A DNA stretch of 64,000 nt. It comes from Odontocerum albicorne. Taxonomy: Eukaryota > Arthropoda > Insecta > Trichoptera > Odontoceridae. Every line of letters begins with the position of its first letter. The first letter of the stretch is position 1. Below the pieces are notes generated by a model that worked only from the letters and a program-made list of their open reading frames with translations, had not been told where the DNA came from and ran no database searches. The position numbers were made by a program, and so were the translations under genes. Shown here one piece after another: positions 51,425-61,969 of the stretch. Where the stretch lies: the NCBI GenBank assembly GCA_949825065.1, contig OX463862.1, positions 21,185,071-21,249,070 of the forward strand. The letters run 5' to 3'.

Positions 51425-52265
51425 ATGTTTTTAAACCTCCACAATGTTAATACCTTAACTATAAATAATTCATTATCATCTGTACGTGTTATTTTATTAA
51501 TCTTGACTTGGGTCGCGTAACAAAAACTACCCTAATCTGGGTCACGGCTTAAAAAGGTTTAACATACAATATTTTAAGGGTTAGTCAAGGCCATGACGCT
51601 ATTTTTATAGCCGTTTCCTCCTTAGTATATCTATCACATTCGGAACGCGAAAAAAACACTATTTTTGATCCGGAATGATAAAAACGGGACAGATAATAAA
51701 AAAAAACAAAAAAAAAGCTTTTTGCAGGATGTTTTCATGAAATAAAAACATTTTATCTCCGTTTTCAAAGCGGAATTTCAAATTATTCCATTGACGTATG
51801 TTCTTGCTATTATTTTTAATGGTAGGTTTTGTGTTCATAAAATAATAATCAAAGCACTTGGAAATAAAAAAAAATATGGAGTCATTTTAAGATTTTACTA
51901 TAAAAAAAAACTTTTTTAACTTATTCAGACCGGGCGTCCTTTATAATGGACACAGAGTTCATATGCACTTTGTAAACAACTTTGTGGTATCTTTCTGCTT
52001 CCAATGATAACAAATAAAGTGTAGGATACTGTATTATCGACTTTGAACGTTTAGGACGCCATCTATCTGAACGTATACAACATAATATTGCATTTAGTAT
52101 AAATAATAAACTCGTAAGCAAGAATATTTTTTTAAACCTTAGAATTAATTCAAGGTGTTAAGAGGTTAGGGCTTCTTCAGGTGGCGAAATTAAATTTTGA
52201 CATCATGTCGGCCAATTATGTTTTCCATCTGAGTTCTCAAGGGAATATGTAAGGAGAAAACTATG
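51425..52265. other. No recognised feature
   Basis: AT-rich with poly-A runs around 51690-51910. A 66-codon minus-strand frame near 51.9-52.1 kb is unrecognised. Confidence 0.4.
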
Positions 52266-52267
52266 AT

Positions 52268-52765
52268 ACCGTCATCCGAGGGCTAGTTGATAAAACGCCT
52301 GTCTTTTAACGCGAGGGTTGAGGGTTTGATTATCTTGTTAGTACGACATTAATTATATAGTAGGTATTAAATCGTAACTAAGACAACACTTGTTGTTACA
52401 CACGGACGTAGGTATAACATATGTTACATTTGTTTTTGTGCTGTTTGTGCTTGTCTTTATACTGCTTCATGTTGTCGTGTTGCTGCTTCTCTAGAGTCTC
52501 ACTTGCTCGTTGTGATTGACGCGATCGTCTCTTCCTTTTGTCATCTGCAACTTTTAGCAGCAATCTTCTAATTTTAATCCATAGTAATACCAGTAAGTCT
52601 GTAATACTTTGAATTAAACTTACAGTCTTACAGAAGCAATCAAAAACAAATAACTACTGACGCCTCTTTAATATATTTCTGGTTAGTTGGAAAAGATGAC
52701 CACGTGGCCATTAACCCACCAGGTTATACTATATACAACGAAAGTGTAATACAACATGTAAAGAA
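52268..52765 (+). mobile_element. SINE-B head and tail separated by foreign DNA
   Basis: The head at 52268-52345 (CCGAGGGCTAGTTGATAAAA, GAGGGTTTGATTATC) and the tail at 52659-52765 (TTTCTGGTTAGTTGGAAAAG, GACCACGTGGCCATTAACCC, TATACAACGAAAGTGTAATA) are in correct order and strand. The ~310 bp between contains a block akin to the 12.2-kb minisatellite unit (CTTCATGTTGTCGTGTTGCT). Confidence 0.55.
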
Positions 52766-52838
52766 GTATGAAAGTAGACGAGCTGAGAGCTGTTACTTCT
52801 CATTGTATATAGTAAAACATGGCGGCGAAAGCGTAATA

Positions 52839-53401
52839 AAGGTTTTTTTAATTCTTGGATAAAACACAGACGGCGTCGCGAATTTGCCAGGACTTGTGAC
52901 ATTTGTGAAGTATAATGTATGACATTTATACAAATGGAGTCGTATACAAAATACAACAACGCGTTCAAATTGATAATTATTTTATGTATTGTAATCTCCG
53001 GAAACGGTGATGGTACCAAGATCGGCTACCAAGATCATGTGATCTGACACCGTTGGACTATTTTCTCTGAAAGCCAGGTCTATAAGAATGACCCTCAATC
53101 AATTCTTGAGCTAAAGGACGAAATTATTCGCGTTGTTCGTGAGTTAGAACCGCAATTATGCCAAAATGTCATCGAAAAATTTGACAAAAGAGTGGACTTC
53201 TGTGGAGCTGCAAGTGGGCATTTGGATTACAATACATCAAATAATTCAACACTTTGAACGCATTGTTGTATTGTATATGACTCCATTTTTATAAATGTTA
53301 TACATTACACTTCTCAAATGTCACAAGACCCAGGCAAGTTCGCGACGCCATCTGTGTTTTATCAAAGAATTTTAAAAAATCGCTCAATTTGAAAGACCCT
53401 T
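52839..53401. pseudogene. TCM-1 with two inverted 5' ends
   Basis: 52839-53010 is the TCM-1 5' end in sense. 53010-53222 encodes the transposase C-terminal part (EIIRVVRELEPQLCQNVIEK) with frameshifts. Then, in place of the 3' end, 53223-53401 is a second 5' end in reverse, finishing with CAATTTGAAAGACCCTT and TA. The two halves are ~170-bp imperfect inverted repeats. The left one has lost most of the outer TIR (AAGG then poly-T). Confidence 0.8.
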
Positions 53402-53539
53402 TATATATTGTATACTTAAATATATTATTTCTGAATATTTCCGTTCTTATAATTTTAATATTCCTAACTACCTACGGTTTATACTAAAAATGAATGCCGC
53501 TACATATGTAAGTCTGTCTGTTTGTCTATGCATTATTCT

Positions 53540-54165
53540 CTAGAATGGCGAAACGGATTTTTATTCAGTTTCTCCAATTCTATTAGTGTTTTCCCAGATT
53601 ATGTAAGAATGACGAGAGATATCAAACGGCGTATGGCGATAAGAAATAAAGTCAATGGGGCGGTAAAACATATACACTCGAACCGGATAGTATTAAAATC
53701 TGCAAAAAATGATTGATTGCCCACATTAATATTATCTACATACTTTGATGTACAAGAGTGAAAATTGAACGTGGAAAGAGACTGGAAAGACTCAAATAAA
53801 TGCTATATAAATGCGTACACTTAGAAGAATACACGTAGTGATAATGTACGACAGAATACGAAAATAAGGGATTAGGGATGAATGGGAACTCAAGGTTGAT
53901 GTGTTCAGTAAGATATACTCGTACTTGGGCACGTGGAACGATTGAATGAAGGAAGGCTAACAAAACAAATATACAGTACCAATTTGAGTATAAGGCGTAG
54001 TATATAAGGGAACAAGTAAGAAGTATAGGAAATCAGAAGGTATGAAAAGGTATATGCATGAGAAAGGTGAAATATATGTATTGAGATAGGAAAGTCTGGC
54101 GCTGTGCCAATCTAAGTAGAGAAGGGGTGTGATACTATGTATTTATGTATGTCAGTTATTTCTTG
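53540..54165 (+). pseudogene. LINE-1 RT to 3' end
   Basis: Plus frame DIKRRMAIRNKVNGAVKHIH, SNRIVLKSAKN, then through stops LGHVERLNEGRLTKQIYSTN, and the tail GGAAAGTCTGGCGCTGTGCC. Motif order as in the 45.5-46.2 kb copy. Confidence 0.7.
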
Positions 54166-54344
54166 AGAAAGGTTTAGGCGTATAAAAATAGTTACGTGTG
54201 TACAACCTATTATATGTTGTTTGATGACTTTCTTGTAATTCTATAAAAAGTAATCTCGCTCTTGGTGTAAGAACTTGAGGTTGATTGACTCACAATCACT
54301 CCTTTCTACGTTGGGTATTGATTTAAAGCATCCACTTTTCTGTA

Positions 54345-55010
54345 ATCTTCTTTTCCCAGTGTCATGTCAGGTCCCCCCAACGTTGAATATCATCTGAGAG
54401 TGGACATCTTTGTCCCCGGCAGCCCGAAAAAGATCTCTCACGCCCCTTATGCCAGTCCAATCACGTATATTGCGGAGCCAGGAGATTTGCCTCCTACCAA
54501 CATCTCTTCGGCAGTCTATTTTGCCTTGGATGATCAGGTGCAGTAATTTGTACTTTGCTCCTCTAAGTACATGATCCAAGTAGGACACCTTTTGAATTTT
54601 AATATTAGTCAGCAACTCTCTATCAACTTTGGCTCTTTGAAGAACCCTCGTGTTGCTGACCATATCCGTCCAGGACATCCGTAGCATTCTCCGGTGTATC
54701 CACATTTCGAATGCTTCCAGTCGGTTCATACTACCAACTTTGAGGGTCCATGATTCCACTCCATGCAATAACACTGACCAAACGTAGCATTTAACTAACC
54801 GTTGTCGAAGTTTCAAGTTTAGATTATCATCGCAGAATACGCTTCTCATTTTATTAAAAACCGCACGAGATTATTCAATTCTGCACTTGACTTCGGTTTC
54901 TGGGTCGAGGTCTTCCACTAGGATACTTCCGAGGTATTTAAATTTTTTCACTCTCTCTATATCAGCACCGTTCAATGTAAGACGTGTTTTCTGTAATAAC
55001 ACGCCTCAAT
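54345..55010 (-). pseudogene. LINE-4 RT C-terminus, longest copy
   Basis: The minus strand begins RLTLNGADIERVKKFKYLGS (55000-54930) and has one in-frame stop after KCRIE (about 54870). It is then open from 54849 to 54367: MRSVFCDDNLNLKLRQRLVK, CYVWSVLLHGVESWTL, EAFEMWIHRRMLRMSWTDMV, GRRQISWLRNIRDWTGIRGV. After the stop come ATGACACTGGG and a short GAA-rich tail. Upstream RT blocks are absent. Reference copy for this family. Confidence 0.85.
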
Positions 55011-55337
55011 AAAAGATTACGTTTTCTCCCGAATCAGTAAAGATTGGCATATTGAGATACTGCGTGCTGCACTGCGCGAGATTCACCCGGAAGAGTCAAA
55101 TATATATTTTTGACGAGACAAATAAATCTACTTATTCTTCCTTAATTTGTCTAATCTGGATCTAACAAATCAAAAAACGAGTTTTTAAGAGACTTTAATT
55201 AAAATGTTTTTGAATGGCTTTACTAACTCAATATATAAGATGAAATATTAAGTTTAATTTCGTCGTGGCCCAGCAAAATACTGTTTCTTAGTGGGGCAGC
55301 ATCGGTCCGGGGGGCATAATTTACAATAAGAAGCACT

Positions 55338-55430
55338 GGCCTAGTTAATATGAAGTCTACCAACTAACCAGATTATTGCAGGTTAAATTCCCATCGGTGG
55401 GTTCCAGTTTAGTTTCACATAATATGTCTG
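55338..55430 (+). mobile_element. SINE-B fragment
   Basis: CACTGGCCTAGTTAATATGA, AGGTTAAATTCCCATCGGTG, GGTTCCAGTTTAGTTTC. The region between the A and B boxes is replaced by AACCAGATTATTGC. Confidence 0.5.
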
Positions 55431-55439
55431 AAAGTGCCT

Positions 55440-55985
55440 AGACTGAACAGTGTGTATGGTGATAGAACGCTGCGAGACGTAACGAGAGACAAGAAGTTTG
55501 AATCGATTGAATAATAAATTGTGAATGAAAAATAAAAAAAACGTTTCGACTCTGTATGAAAATAGCCGAATAAATACTGTGGAAATGCGTGCACTTAGAA
55601 AAATATAATACACGGGGTGACAATGCATGATAGAATACGAAATTAAATGATTATGGATGAATGTGAAGTTAAGATTTCATGTGTTGATTATGATGATCTC
55701 TTTGAGATGGTTGGTCACGTGGAACGAATAAATGAAGAAATATAACACAACAAAATATATACAGTGTTAATGTGAGTGAAAGGCGTGGTCGAGGATGACC
55801 AAGGAAAGTATGTTTGAATTAAATTGGTGATATTTTGAAAGAAGGAAACGTAGAAAGTCAGATAAATTGTATGAGGAGGTGTATGGATATGGAAGATGCG
55901 TAAAATGTGTCAAGATAGGAAATCTGAGGCTCTGTTTTCTCCGCTTACTTCGCCAATGAAATGGCGAAATAGTATGTAACATATG
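55440..55985 (+). pseudogene. LINE-1 RT C-terminus remnant
   Basis: The plus strand includes NTRGDNA, the DGWSRGTNK-like motif, NVSERRGRG, PRKVCLN, GDILKEGNVESQINCMRRCM, and SVFSAYFANEM near the end. Many stops. Typical motif order. Confidence 0.65.
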
Positions 55986-56279
55986 TATGGTTGATCACTA
56001 ATGTATTTTAATATAAATGTGGATTTTGGACATTTCATTTTGATATTTTTTTGTATTTGAATCTTATAAATTTCTTTATAGTTTGTTTTTAATATTATGT
56101 AAAAATTGTTATACTTTGTTTAAAACAGCAAGAGCCTTTGCCGAAAGACTTTCAGTCAGTGGAGCAAATTATTTGTTATTCGATACAATGGGCAAAGTAT
56201 GAGTGTCAAACATCCTGCGGATGGAAGACGGGTGTGTGTGTGTATTGGTTTATCATGTGAAAACTATTGCTCTTCATTA
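55986..56279. other. No recognised feature
   Basis: AT-rich with a short GT run at about 56230-56242. Confidence 0.4.
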
Positions 56280-56815
56280 AACACACTCTTGACAGATCAA
56301 AACCCGAAGTTCCGACGGCAGTTCAGTTCAGTTTGATTCCACCAGCACCCTCGCCGTGATAGGGGACAAAAGAAGTACCCATCCAGAGCGATCTACACTA
56401 GAAGAACGAAATCGTCTTTATTTGTTTATGAGCCCGTAGGGATGAAAAAGGAGCTGCCCAAAGTGACTGCTTCTCTGGTAACGACACACCTGAGTGTGAT
56501 AAGAATAGTAGTAACGAAGGACTTAAGGTGCGACATCACTGGAGAAGGAAAATTACTCGCTGAGTAATAAATATATTTATGAAATAGCTTAAGGCTTAGA
56601 GTTCAAACAGTTTAGCAAGTTGCCAGCACTTGCAAGGAAAATTTCAAATACAGCAAAACTATAATTTGACGTCACTAGATCGGAGTAACCAATCGGTCCG
56701 AAGATAAACTGAAGTAAGACAGAGTGGAGTTCCCTTCGGAAATTATCGACTCGATTATCATCGCAGTGCAAGATTGAAACTAAAGTGTTTGCCATTTAAG
56801 TCTACATCTGAGTGT
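56280..56815. repeat. Repeat R1, longest uninterrupted copy
   Basis: Joins the two R1 halves seen separately elsewhere: GGCAGTTCAGTTCAGTTTGA ... ACACCTGAGTGTGATAAGAA, then ACAGCAAAACTATAATTTGA and CAATCGGTCCGAAGATAAAC to GTTTGCCATTTAAGTC. No coding frame of note; class undecided. Confidence 0.65.
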
Positions 56816-57215
56816 TAGAGATATAGATGGTGTGTGCAGGTTTAAGAAGCACTTAAAGACAACCCTTCTTGGGAGGTCTTATCAAAATTGAAGATTATAC
56901 ATGAACACAGCATACACAACACTAGACACAAACCGAACGTTTAATCAGATTTTCAAAAGATCAACAAAGAGTTTATTGTAGTTCGTCTTCTTTTAATAAT
57001 TTTCTGCGGTTTTCTTACCAAATATGTTTTTCTATACAGATACAGGGAAGTACCTTGCCTAATGGCAGCAGTTACCACCATCTTATCATTACACTTAACT
57101 TATGTTGTAATAATTTTAACCTGTCAATAAAAGTGAGTTCGAATCACGAATTTGAGCGCCCTTGAAGAAAGTCTACTCTCTAAACGGCGCTATATATATT
57201 GTCATATAATTATTA
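56816..57215 (+). mobile_element. LINE-2 3' end, sense copy
   Basis: The ORF end GVCRFKKHLKTTLLGRSYQN (56830-56890) is followed by the complete 3' UTR (CAAACCGAACGTTTAATCAG, TTCTGCGGTTTTCTTACCAA, CTACTCTCTAAACGGCGC) and TATATATATTGTCATATAAT-TATTATTAAG. It establishes the UTR order. Confidence 0.8.
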
Positions 57216-57560
57216 TTAAGAGGGAATGAAGTGATTAGGGATGAATTTGAACTTACGGCTGATATATAGATATGATGTAAGGTAAAGAAAAGCACTTTTG
57301 AGATGGTTTGAGAATAGAGAACGAATGAATGAAGAAACACCATCAAAACAAATATATTATATAATGCAAATGTTAGTGAAAGTATGGTTGGATTACGTAA
57401 ATAATATGTTTAAAGAAGGAAATGTAGAGTCTAAAACATCTTTGGGGTTATATGAGGAGGTGTATGGATGTAGAAGAGACAAAAGATTTGTCTCGTGATA
57501 GGAAAATCTGGTGCTTTCTTCTCTCTATCTACCCTGATAGGGAGACTACATGATAGTTTT
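57216..57560 (+). pseudogene. LINE-1 C-terminal remnant
   Basis: The plus strand: WFENRERMNEETPSKQIYYI, VWLDYVNNMFKEGNVESKTS, EEVYGCRRDKRFVS, and the tail GGAAAATCTGGTGCTTTCTT. Good motif order with a deletion of the GRGRPRK part. Confidence 0.7.
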
Positions 57561-57690
57561 GTTCTACCCTGGCTTGAGTAGTTATCAATAACTTTGTTTC
57601 TTTCTTAGATGGAGCATAGTTGATTCCTATAGTTGATTCCCTGTTTTAATGGGTTGAGGTAACAGAATTAAGTAGATGCTATCTCCACAG

Positions 57691-58400
57691 ATAAATAAAG
57701 ACAAAACAAAGCTGCTGACTGTAGGCCGAGCGCAGCACCAGATGAGAATAGTGATGTCGGGTAAACCACTAAAGAACACCAAGGAGTTTGTCTACCTCGG
57801 GAGCAAAATAACATGGGACGGTCGGTCCAAGAGCGAGGTCGACAGCCGTATACATCAGGCTAGACTTGCATTTAATAAAAGGTCGAAAATAATAGAATCA
57901 AATAATATAGACCTAAAACTGAGAATACTCCTCATCAAGACCTATGTATGGAGTATCTTGATGTACGGCTGCGAGACATGGTGCCTATCCGAAAGAGATA
58001 GACGAAGACTAGAGGCTTTTGAGATGTGGTCCTATAGAAGACTATTAGGAATTTCCTGGAGAGACCGCATCACAAATGAAGAGGTTCTCCAACGAATCGA
58101 AGGAGGAAGGCACCTGCTCAGGATCCTGTCCGAAAGGCGTGCAAGATGGATCGGTCATATAATACGACAAGAGGGCCTCTTGCATGCCATAATGGAGGGT
58201 ATGACCGAGGGGACAAACTCTAGGGGACGCCCACGCCGAGAGTACCTGGAGGACCTGTTGGTGGACGTGCGCTGCTCAACATATACAGACTTAAAAAGAG
58301 CCGCACAGGACAGGGGGGAATGGAGGAGAAGAGTTCAAATTGCTGCAAACCAGTCTTAGGACTGCAACCACGGAAGAAGGATTAATAATAAAAAGAAAAA
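57691..58400 (+). pseudogene. LINE-9 RT C-terminus, open frame
   Basis: An uninterrupted frame to the TAG at 58357-58359: NKDKTKLLTVGR, EFVYLGSKITWDGRSKSEVD, LLIKTYVWSILMYGCETWCL, FEMWSYRRLLGISWRDRITN, GRPRREYLEDLL, AAQDRGEWRRRVQIAANQ. It is the part of ORF2 after the catalytic motif. An in-frame TAG directly precedes the first Met, so the 5' side is truncated. A-rich 3' end (AATAATAAAAAGAAAAAAAC). The open frame suggests a recent copy. Confidence 0.85.
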
Positions 58401-58785
58401 AACTCTTAAAGCTAAAAGTTTGACAACAGCTTTTAGAATGACATCTTAGAATATTTAGCATGACATATTTATACGTTACAATATGGCTCCAATGGTGGGC
58501 GAAAAGAGGAACAGTTGACCAAATTATTATTCTAAAAACATGTTTAAACACGTTTTGTTAACACATGGGTACTTTTTGAAGGGTAATTAATTGAATGAAG
58601 TTGGTCCCCACAAAACAGAGACAAAGAAATGTTATGATTAAGGTCAGCGCATGTGGACATTTACAGGTGTACACAATACTGATAGGTAACCTAAACCTGC
58701 CATGGTTAAAGCAATGAGACAAAGAGGTTTATGCTTACTTATAAAATAAACTGAACAAGTAATAAGTACTTAAACTTGCCAGCAG
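58401..58785. other. No recognised feature
   Basis: Non-coding, no assignment. Confidence 0.4.
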
Positions 58786-58870
58786 GGTTGTGGAGTTGGC
58801 AAAAAAATTCTACTCCAATTCAGACTCCAGAAACTTAAAATATTTTACTCCAACTCCTGCTTTGACTCAT
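58786..58870 (+). repeat. GGAGTTGG-type repeat fragment
   Basis: AGGGTTGTGGAGTTGGCAAA, TACTCCAATTCAGACTCCAG, TACTCCAACTCCTGC. Related to the inverted piece at 61424-61520. It could be an end of a hAT-type non-autonomous element (CAGGG-TGTGGAG start), but no partner end was found. Confidence 0.4.
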
Positions 58871-58939
58871 ATTACAGTACATATAGTATAACATATTGCT
58901 AGCCAGTTATACTTAATAACGTGGCGTGACTACTTAATA

Positions 58940-59373
58940 CCAGAACAAATTTCTCCTGACTTCATACCGAACAGCGTGAAGAGACCCTCCAACACCACAT
59001 CCTCGCTTGGAGCGTAAAGTTCTCTTAAAGTCAGCAGAAGCGCAGCAATCCTCTAATTGCTGCCCTAAGGGCTAACGAGACTAAGTCCGATCTACCTTTC
59101 CGTTATAAGTACAGGCTCCTGAAGCATCATCTGTTGCCTGACTAGTTCACCTACAGTATTAGCTGGAAGGACCAAGGTCTGAGTGAATGTGATGGAATGT
59201 ACGAGTAAATAGCCTGAACGAGTGAACATGTACGTGTTAAATAATTAGTTGTAATCATTGTTATCTAGTTATAACTAACATATAGGTGTTACTATTTCTA
59301 AGTAATTCAATATTAAGATTTTTTTAAATAAAATGACATGTAGGAAATTTAAATTTTGTTAGTTCATAGTTAA
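58940..59373 (+). repeat. Repeat R3 copy
   Basis: Shares CATCATCTGTTGCCTGACTA, CAAGGTCTGAGTGAATGTGA and TTGTTATCTAGTTATAACTA with the minus strand of 42.78-43.10 kb. A frame near 58970-59140 (ETLQHHILAWSVKFS, RYKYRLLKHHLLPD) looks once-coding, but I do not recognise it. The mariner MAR-2 lies immediately to the right. Confidence 0.5.
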
Positions 59374-59375
59374 TA

Positions 59376-60662
59376 GGTTAGTCAAAAAGTTTTGATAGCG
59401 ACATCTATGGAGCAGTAGAAAAACCAAAACTTCTACGCCATTTTAATATTTCATCTTTCATAAGAACGTACTCAAAATTTCATTTCTATCTGTCAATTCA
59501 TTATTTGTTTACAAGCCATTTGAAGTTGACGTGTCAGTGTATTTTTTAACAATGGAAAAATCCGAATATCGTGCAGTGATTAAATTCTTTGTTTTGGAAG
59601 GTTTATCGGCTACTGAGATCCATGCAAAGATAGTGAAAGTATTAAAGGAGTCTTCTCCTTCATTTCCAACCGTTCACCGATGGTTTTTGGAGTTTAAGCG
59701 TGGCCGTACAAGCGTTGAAGACGATCCACGCTCAGGACGTCCAAAAAGTGCATCAACACCAGAAATCATAGCGAAAATACAGGATATGGTTTTGGAAGAT
59801 CATCGTTCGACTATGGATGTGATAGCTGACACCATAGGCATCTCACATGGAAAAACATGGCATATTTTGGCTGAAGTATTGGGTTTCAAAAAACTGTGTG
59901 CACAATGGGTGCCGCATTTGCTAACAATGCAACAAAAACACGTTCGAATGCGACTTTCTCAGCAACATTTGGAGCAATTTCGAAAGGATAAAAAGGATAT
60001 TCTGCATCGATTCATCACTATGGATGAGACTTGGGTCTACCACCATGATCCTGAATCAAAACAAGAGGCTAAGGAGTGGTGTGAACCAGGCACTTTGGCT
60101 CCGAAGCGAGTTCGTGTCCAGAAATCGGCCAAGAAGGTGTTAGCGTCAGTTTTTTGGGATGCAAAAGGAATTTTATTGATAGATTATCTCCAAACTGGTA
60201 AGACAATCAACTCTGGTTATTATTGTGACCTTTTGGACCAGTTGGATGAAAAAAATTGTGAAAAAAGACCCGGTTTGCAGAAGAAAAAAATCATTTTTCA
60301 TCAAGACAATGCACCTGCTCACACAGCTCAAAAAACCATCGCGAAAATCAATGAATTGGGGTACGAATTGTTGCAGCATCCACCCTATTCGCCAGATTTA
60401 GCTCCCTCTGACTTCTGGCTGTTCTCACACCTCAAAAAATTCCTTCGTGGAAAGCATTTTTCATCAAACGAAGAGATTATAGCCGTCGTAGAGGAGTATT
60501 TTGCAGGCCTTCCAGAAAGTCACTTCCGTGATGGGACAACAAAGTTGGAAGATCGTTGGACCAAGTGTATTGATCTTATAGAAGACTATACTGAGCAATA
60601 AAAATGATTTCCCCCCAAAAAAAATGTATTTTCATTTCCGCTTTCAAAACTTTTTGACTAAC
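59376..60662 (+). mobile_element. MAR-2, complete mariner element
   Basis: 1287 bp between TA dinucleotides (59374-59375, 60663-60664). The inverted ends share GTTAGTCAAAAAGTTTTGA; 23 of 24 positions match, with one extra G at the left tip. The single gene (59552-60601) has a 5' UTR of ~175 bp and a 3' UTR of ~60 bp with an A-run. Length and layout equal a full-size mariner. Confidence 0.92.
59552..60601 (+). CDS. Mariner transposase (D,D34D), apparently intact
   Basis: 349 codons from ATG 59552 to TAA 60599-60601, no stop or frameshift; mariner transposases are usually about 345 residues. It cuts and pastes the element by binding its terminal repeats and inserting at TA, acting in the nucleus. 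Residues 1-110 form the paired helix-turn-helix DNA-binding region (MEKSEYRAVIKFFVLEGLSA; SGRPKSAS linker at 61-68). WVPHLLT lies at 119-125 in the place of the mariner WVPHEL motif. Catalytic Asp are at 158 (TMDETW), 252 (HQDNAP) and 287 (APSDFW), the last two 34 apart. YSPDLAP is at 279-285. An earlier in-frame GTG at 59531 is ignored because MEKSEYR is the usual mariner start. All key residues are present; activity is not proven. Confidence 0.93.
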   Translation: MEKSEYRAVIKFFVLEGLSATEIHAKIVKVLKESSPSFPTVHRWFLEFKRGRTSVEDDPRSGRPKSASTPEIIAKIQDMVLEDHRSTMDVIADTIGISHGKTWHILAEVLGFKKLCAQWVPHLLTMQQKHVRMRLSQQHLEQFRKDKKDILHRFITMDETWVYHHDPESKQEAKEWCEPGTLAPKRVRVQKSAKKVLASVFWDAKGILLIDYLQTGKTINSGYYCDLLDQLDEKNCEKRPGLQKKKIIFHQDNAPAHTAQKTIAKINELGYELLQHPPYSPDLAPSDFWLFSHLKKFLRGKHFSSNEEIIAVVEEYFAGLPESHFRDGTTKLEDRWTKCIDLIEDYTEQ

Positions 60663-60664
60663 TA

Positions 60665-61195
60665 GTATAATATTTTAATAGATTTTGTTTTTTTTTAATA
60701 CTATTTTTGTAAGTTTTTTTTGTGCTTTTTGAAAATTTGTGAAGTTCCACCTATCTGATTCCGTCTTTTATACTTTATTTAGAATTTATATTTAGTTTAT
60801 GATTTATGTTTTGTGTTTTTTTTTTTGCGCAGTGTGGACGGCCTCGTATGTGATTTTTACTCTTTGATACCTGTTTCATTCTGATTGTTTTTGTTGTAAT
60901 TGTGTAATTTTTTTGTATTCTATATTCTATCAATCTTAATGTGTTGTGCACTCACTACTGGCTCTTTTTGTTATAAAGTATATAGTTCCGTTTACTTATA
61001 AATAAATACCTGTAATATATGCCTTTGGCAAATGTTTGTGTTATAAATTACTTTATTAAATAAAAAAAAGTAGTTTTTTTGTAAATAATGTGTACGGGGA
61101 TTCCTCGTCATACTACACGCTATTTGTACAAAAATGGTATAATGGTATAAATACCATAATATCATAATATAATTTATGTAGCTAATAAATTTAAA
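60665..61195. other. No recognised feature
   Basis: T-rich non-coding sequence with several poly-T runs. Confidence 0.45.
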
Positions 61196-61198
61196 TTA

Positions 61199-61372
61199 GG
61201 GCCCGGAAGAAGACAGATGTCCTGGCTGCGGAATGTGAGGGAGTGGACATTGACAGACAGTGGCATCCGGAGTGTGGAGGAGCTGTTCCGGGCGGCTCAG
61301 GACCGAGACGGATTCGCCGAAGTGATCGCCAACGTTGGGGGGACCCGACAGGGCACTTAGAAGAAGAAGAAG
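61199..61372 (+). pseudogene. LINE-4-type 3' end, sense strand
   Basis: The frame reads GRRQMSWLRNVREWTLTDSG, IRSVEELFRAAQDRDGFAEV, IANVGGTRQGT-stop, then AAGAAGAAGAAG. It is clearly better preserved and GC-richer than the minus-strand LINE-4 copies, so it is a separate, younger subfamily. Extreme 5' truncation. Confidence 0.85.
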
Positions 61373-61423
61373 AATAAATTTAAAAAAATATAATTTTCTT
61401 AAATTCGGAGTTAAATTTAGAAT

Positions 61424-61520
61424 AGCATCTTCCAATGCCGACTCTGATCCCGACTCCACAACCTTCGACTCCACAACCATGTTTATCAGGTTTGCCTCCG
61501 ACTCCACAACCCTGTTTAAC
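61424..61520 (-). repeat. GGAGTCGG-type repeat fragment
   Basis: Printed as repeated CGACTCCACAACC and CCGACTCTGATCCCGACTCC; the minus strand gives GGAGTCGGAGG-type repeats. Partner of 58786-58870; same uncertain class. Confidence 0.45.
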
Positions 61521-61794
61521 ACTATGTATGTATTGTACATTAATAAGCGTAAAAATATCGAAAGCCATTTTTTCGAAGGTTTTTAGAGTTATTACCTTAC
61601 AGAACTTGTGTAACAAAATTACGCACTGAATATAAAAACATGTCTAATAGCAGTTAGTGGAAATTAGACGCATCTTTCATTAAATTACTGTAATTTAGTG
61701 TGGAATTTTTGATGATAAAATACGACAATTTATTTGGAATTTAGTGAGTCACCGTCGCACTTCAATGGTACTTGTATAATAGTAGTATATTACA

Positions 61795-61850
61795 GTTTTG
61801 TTGTCAACTGTACAAACTGCTGGATTTATTGCCATATGGCAATCTCTGGT
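61795..61850 (-). mobile_element. SINE-B/LINE-3 type tail fragment
   Basis: Only the hairpin region TTTATTGCCATATGGCAATC remains; it cannot be assigned to SINE or LINE. Confidence 0.45.
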
Positions 61851-61969
61851 GAGCTAGAATAATTTTAAATGCCTTACTTTCAAACCATATTCCGCTTGAA
61901 TTTGTATCGTGTCATTTGACAATCTCTTCAAACCATCCAGAAAATAAGTTAAAAACTGCCATGTATACA

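Noticed and set aside
57676..57690. First Met of the LINE-9 frame as a true start codon
   Set aside because: The element is 5' truncated and a stop codon directly precedes; the real ORF2 start would be kilobases upstream in an intact copy.
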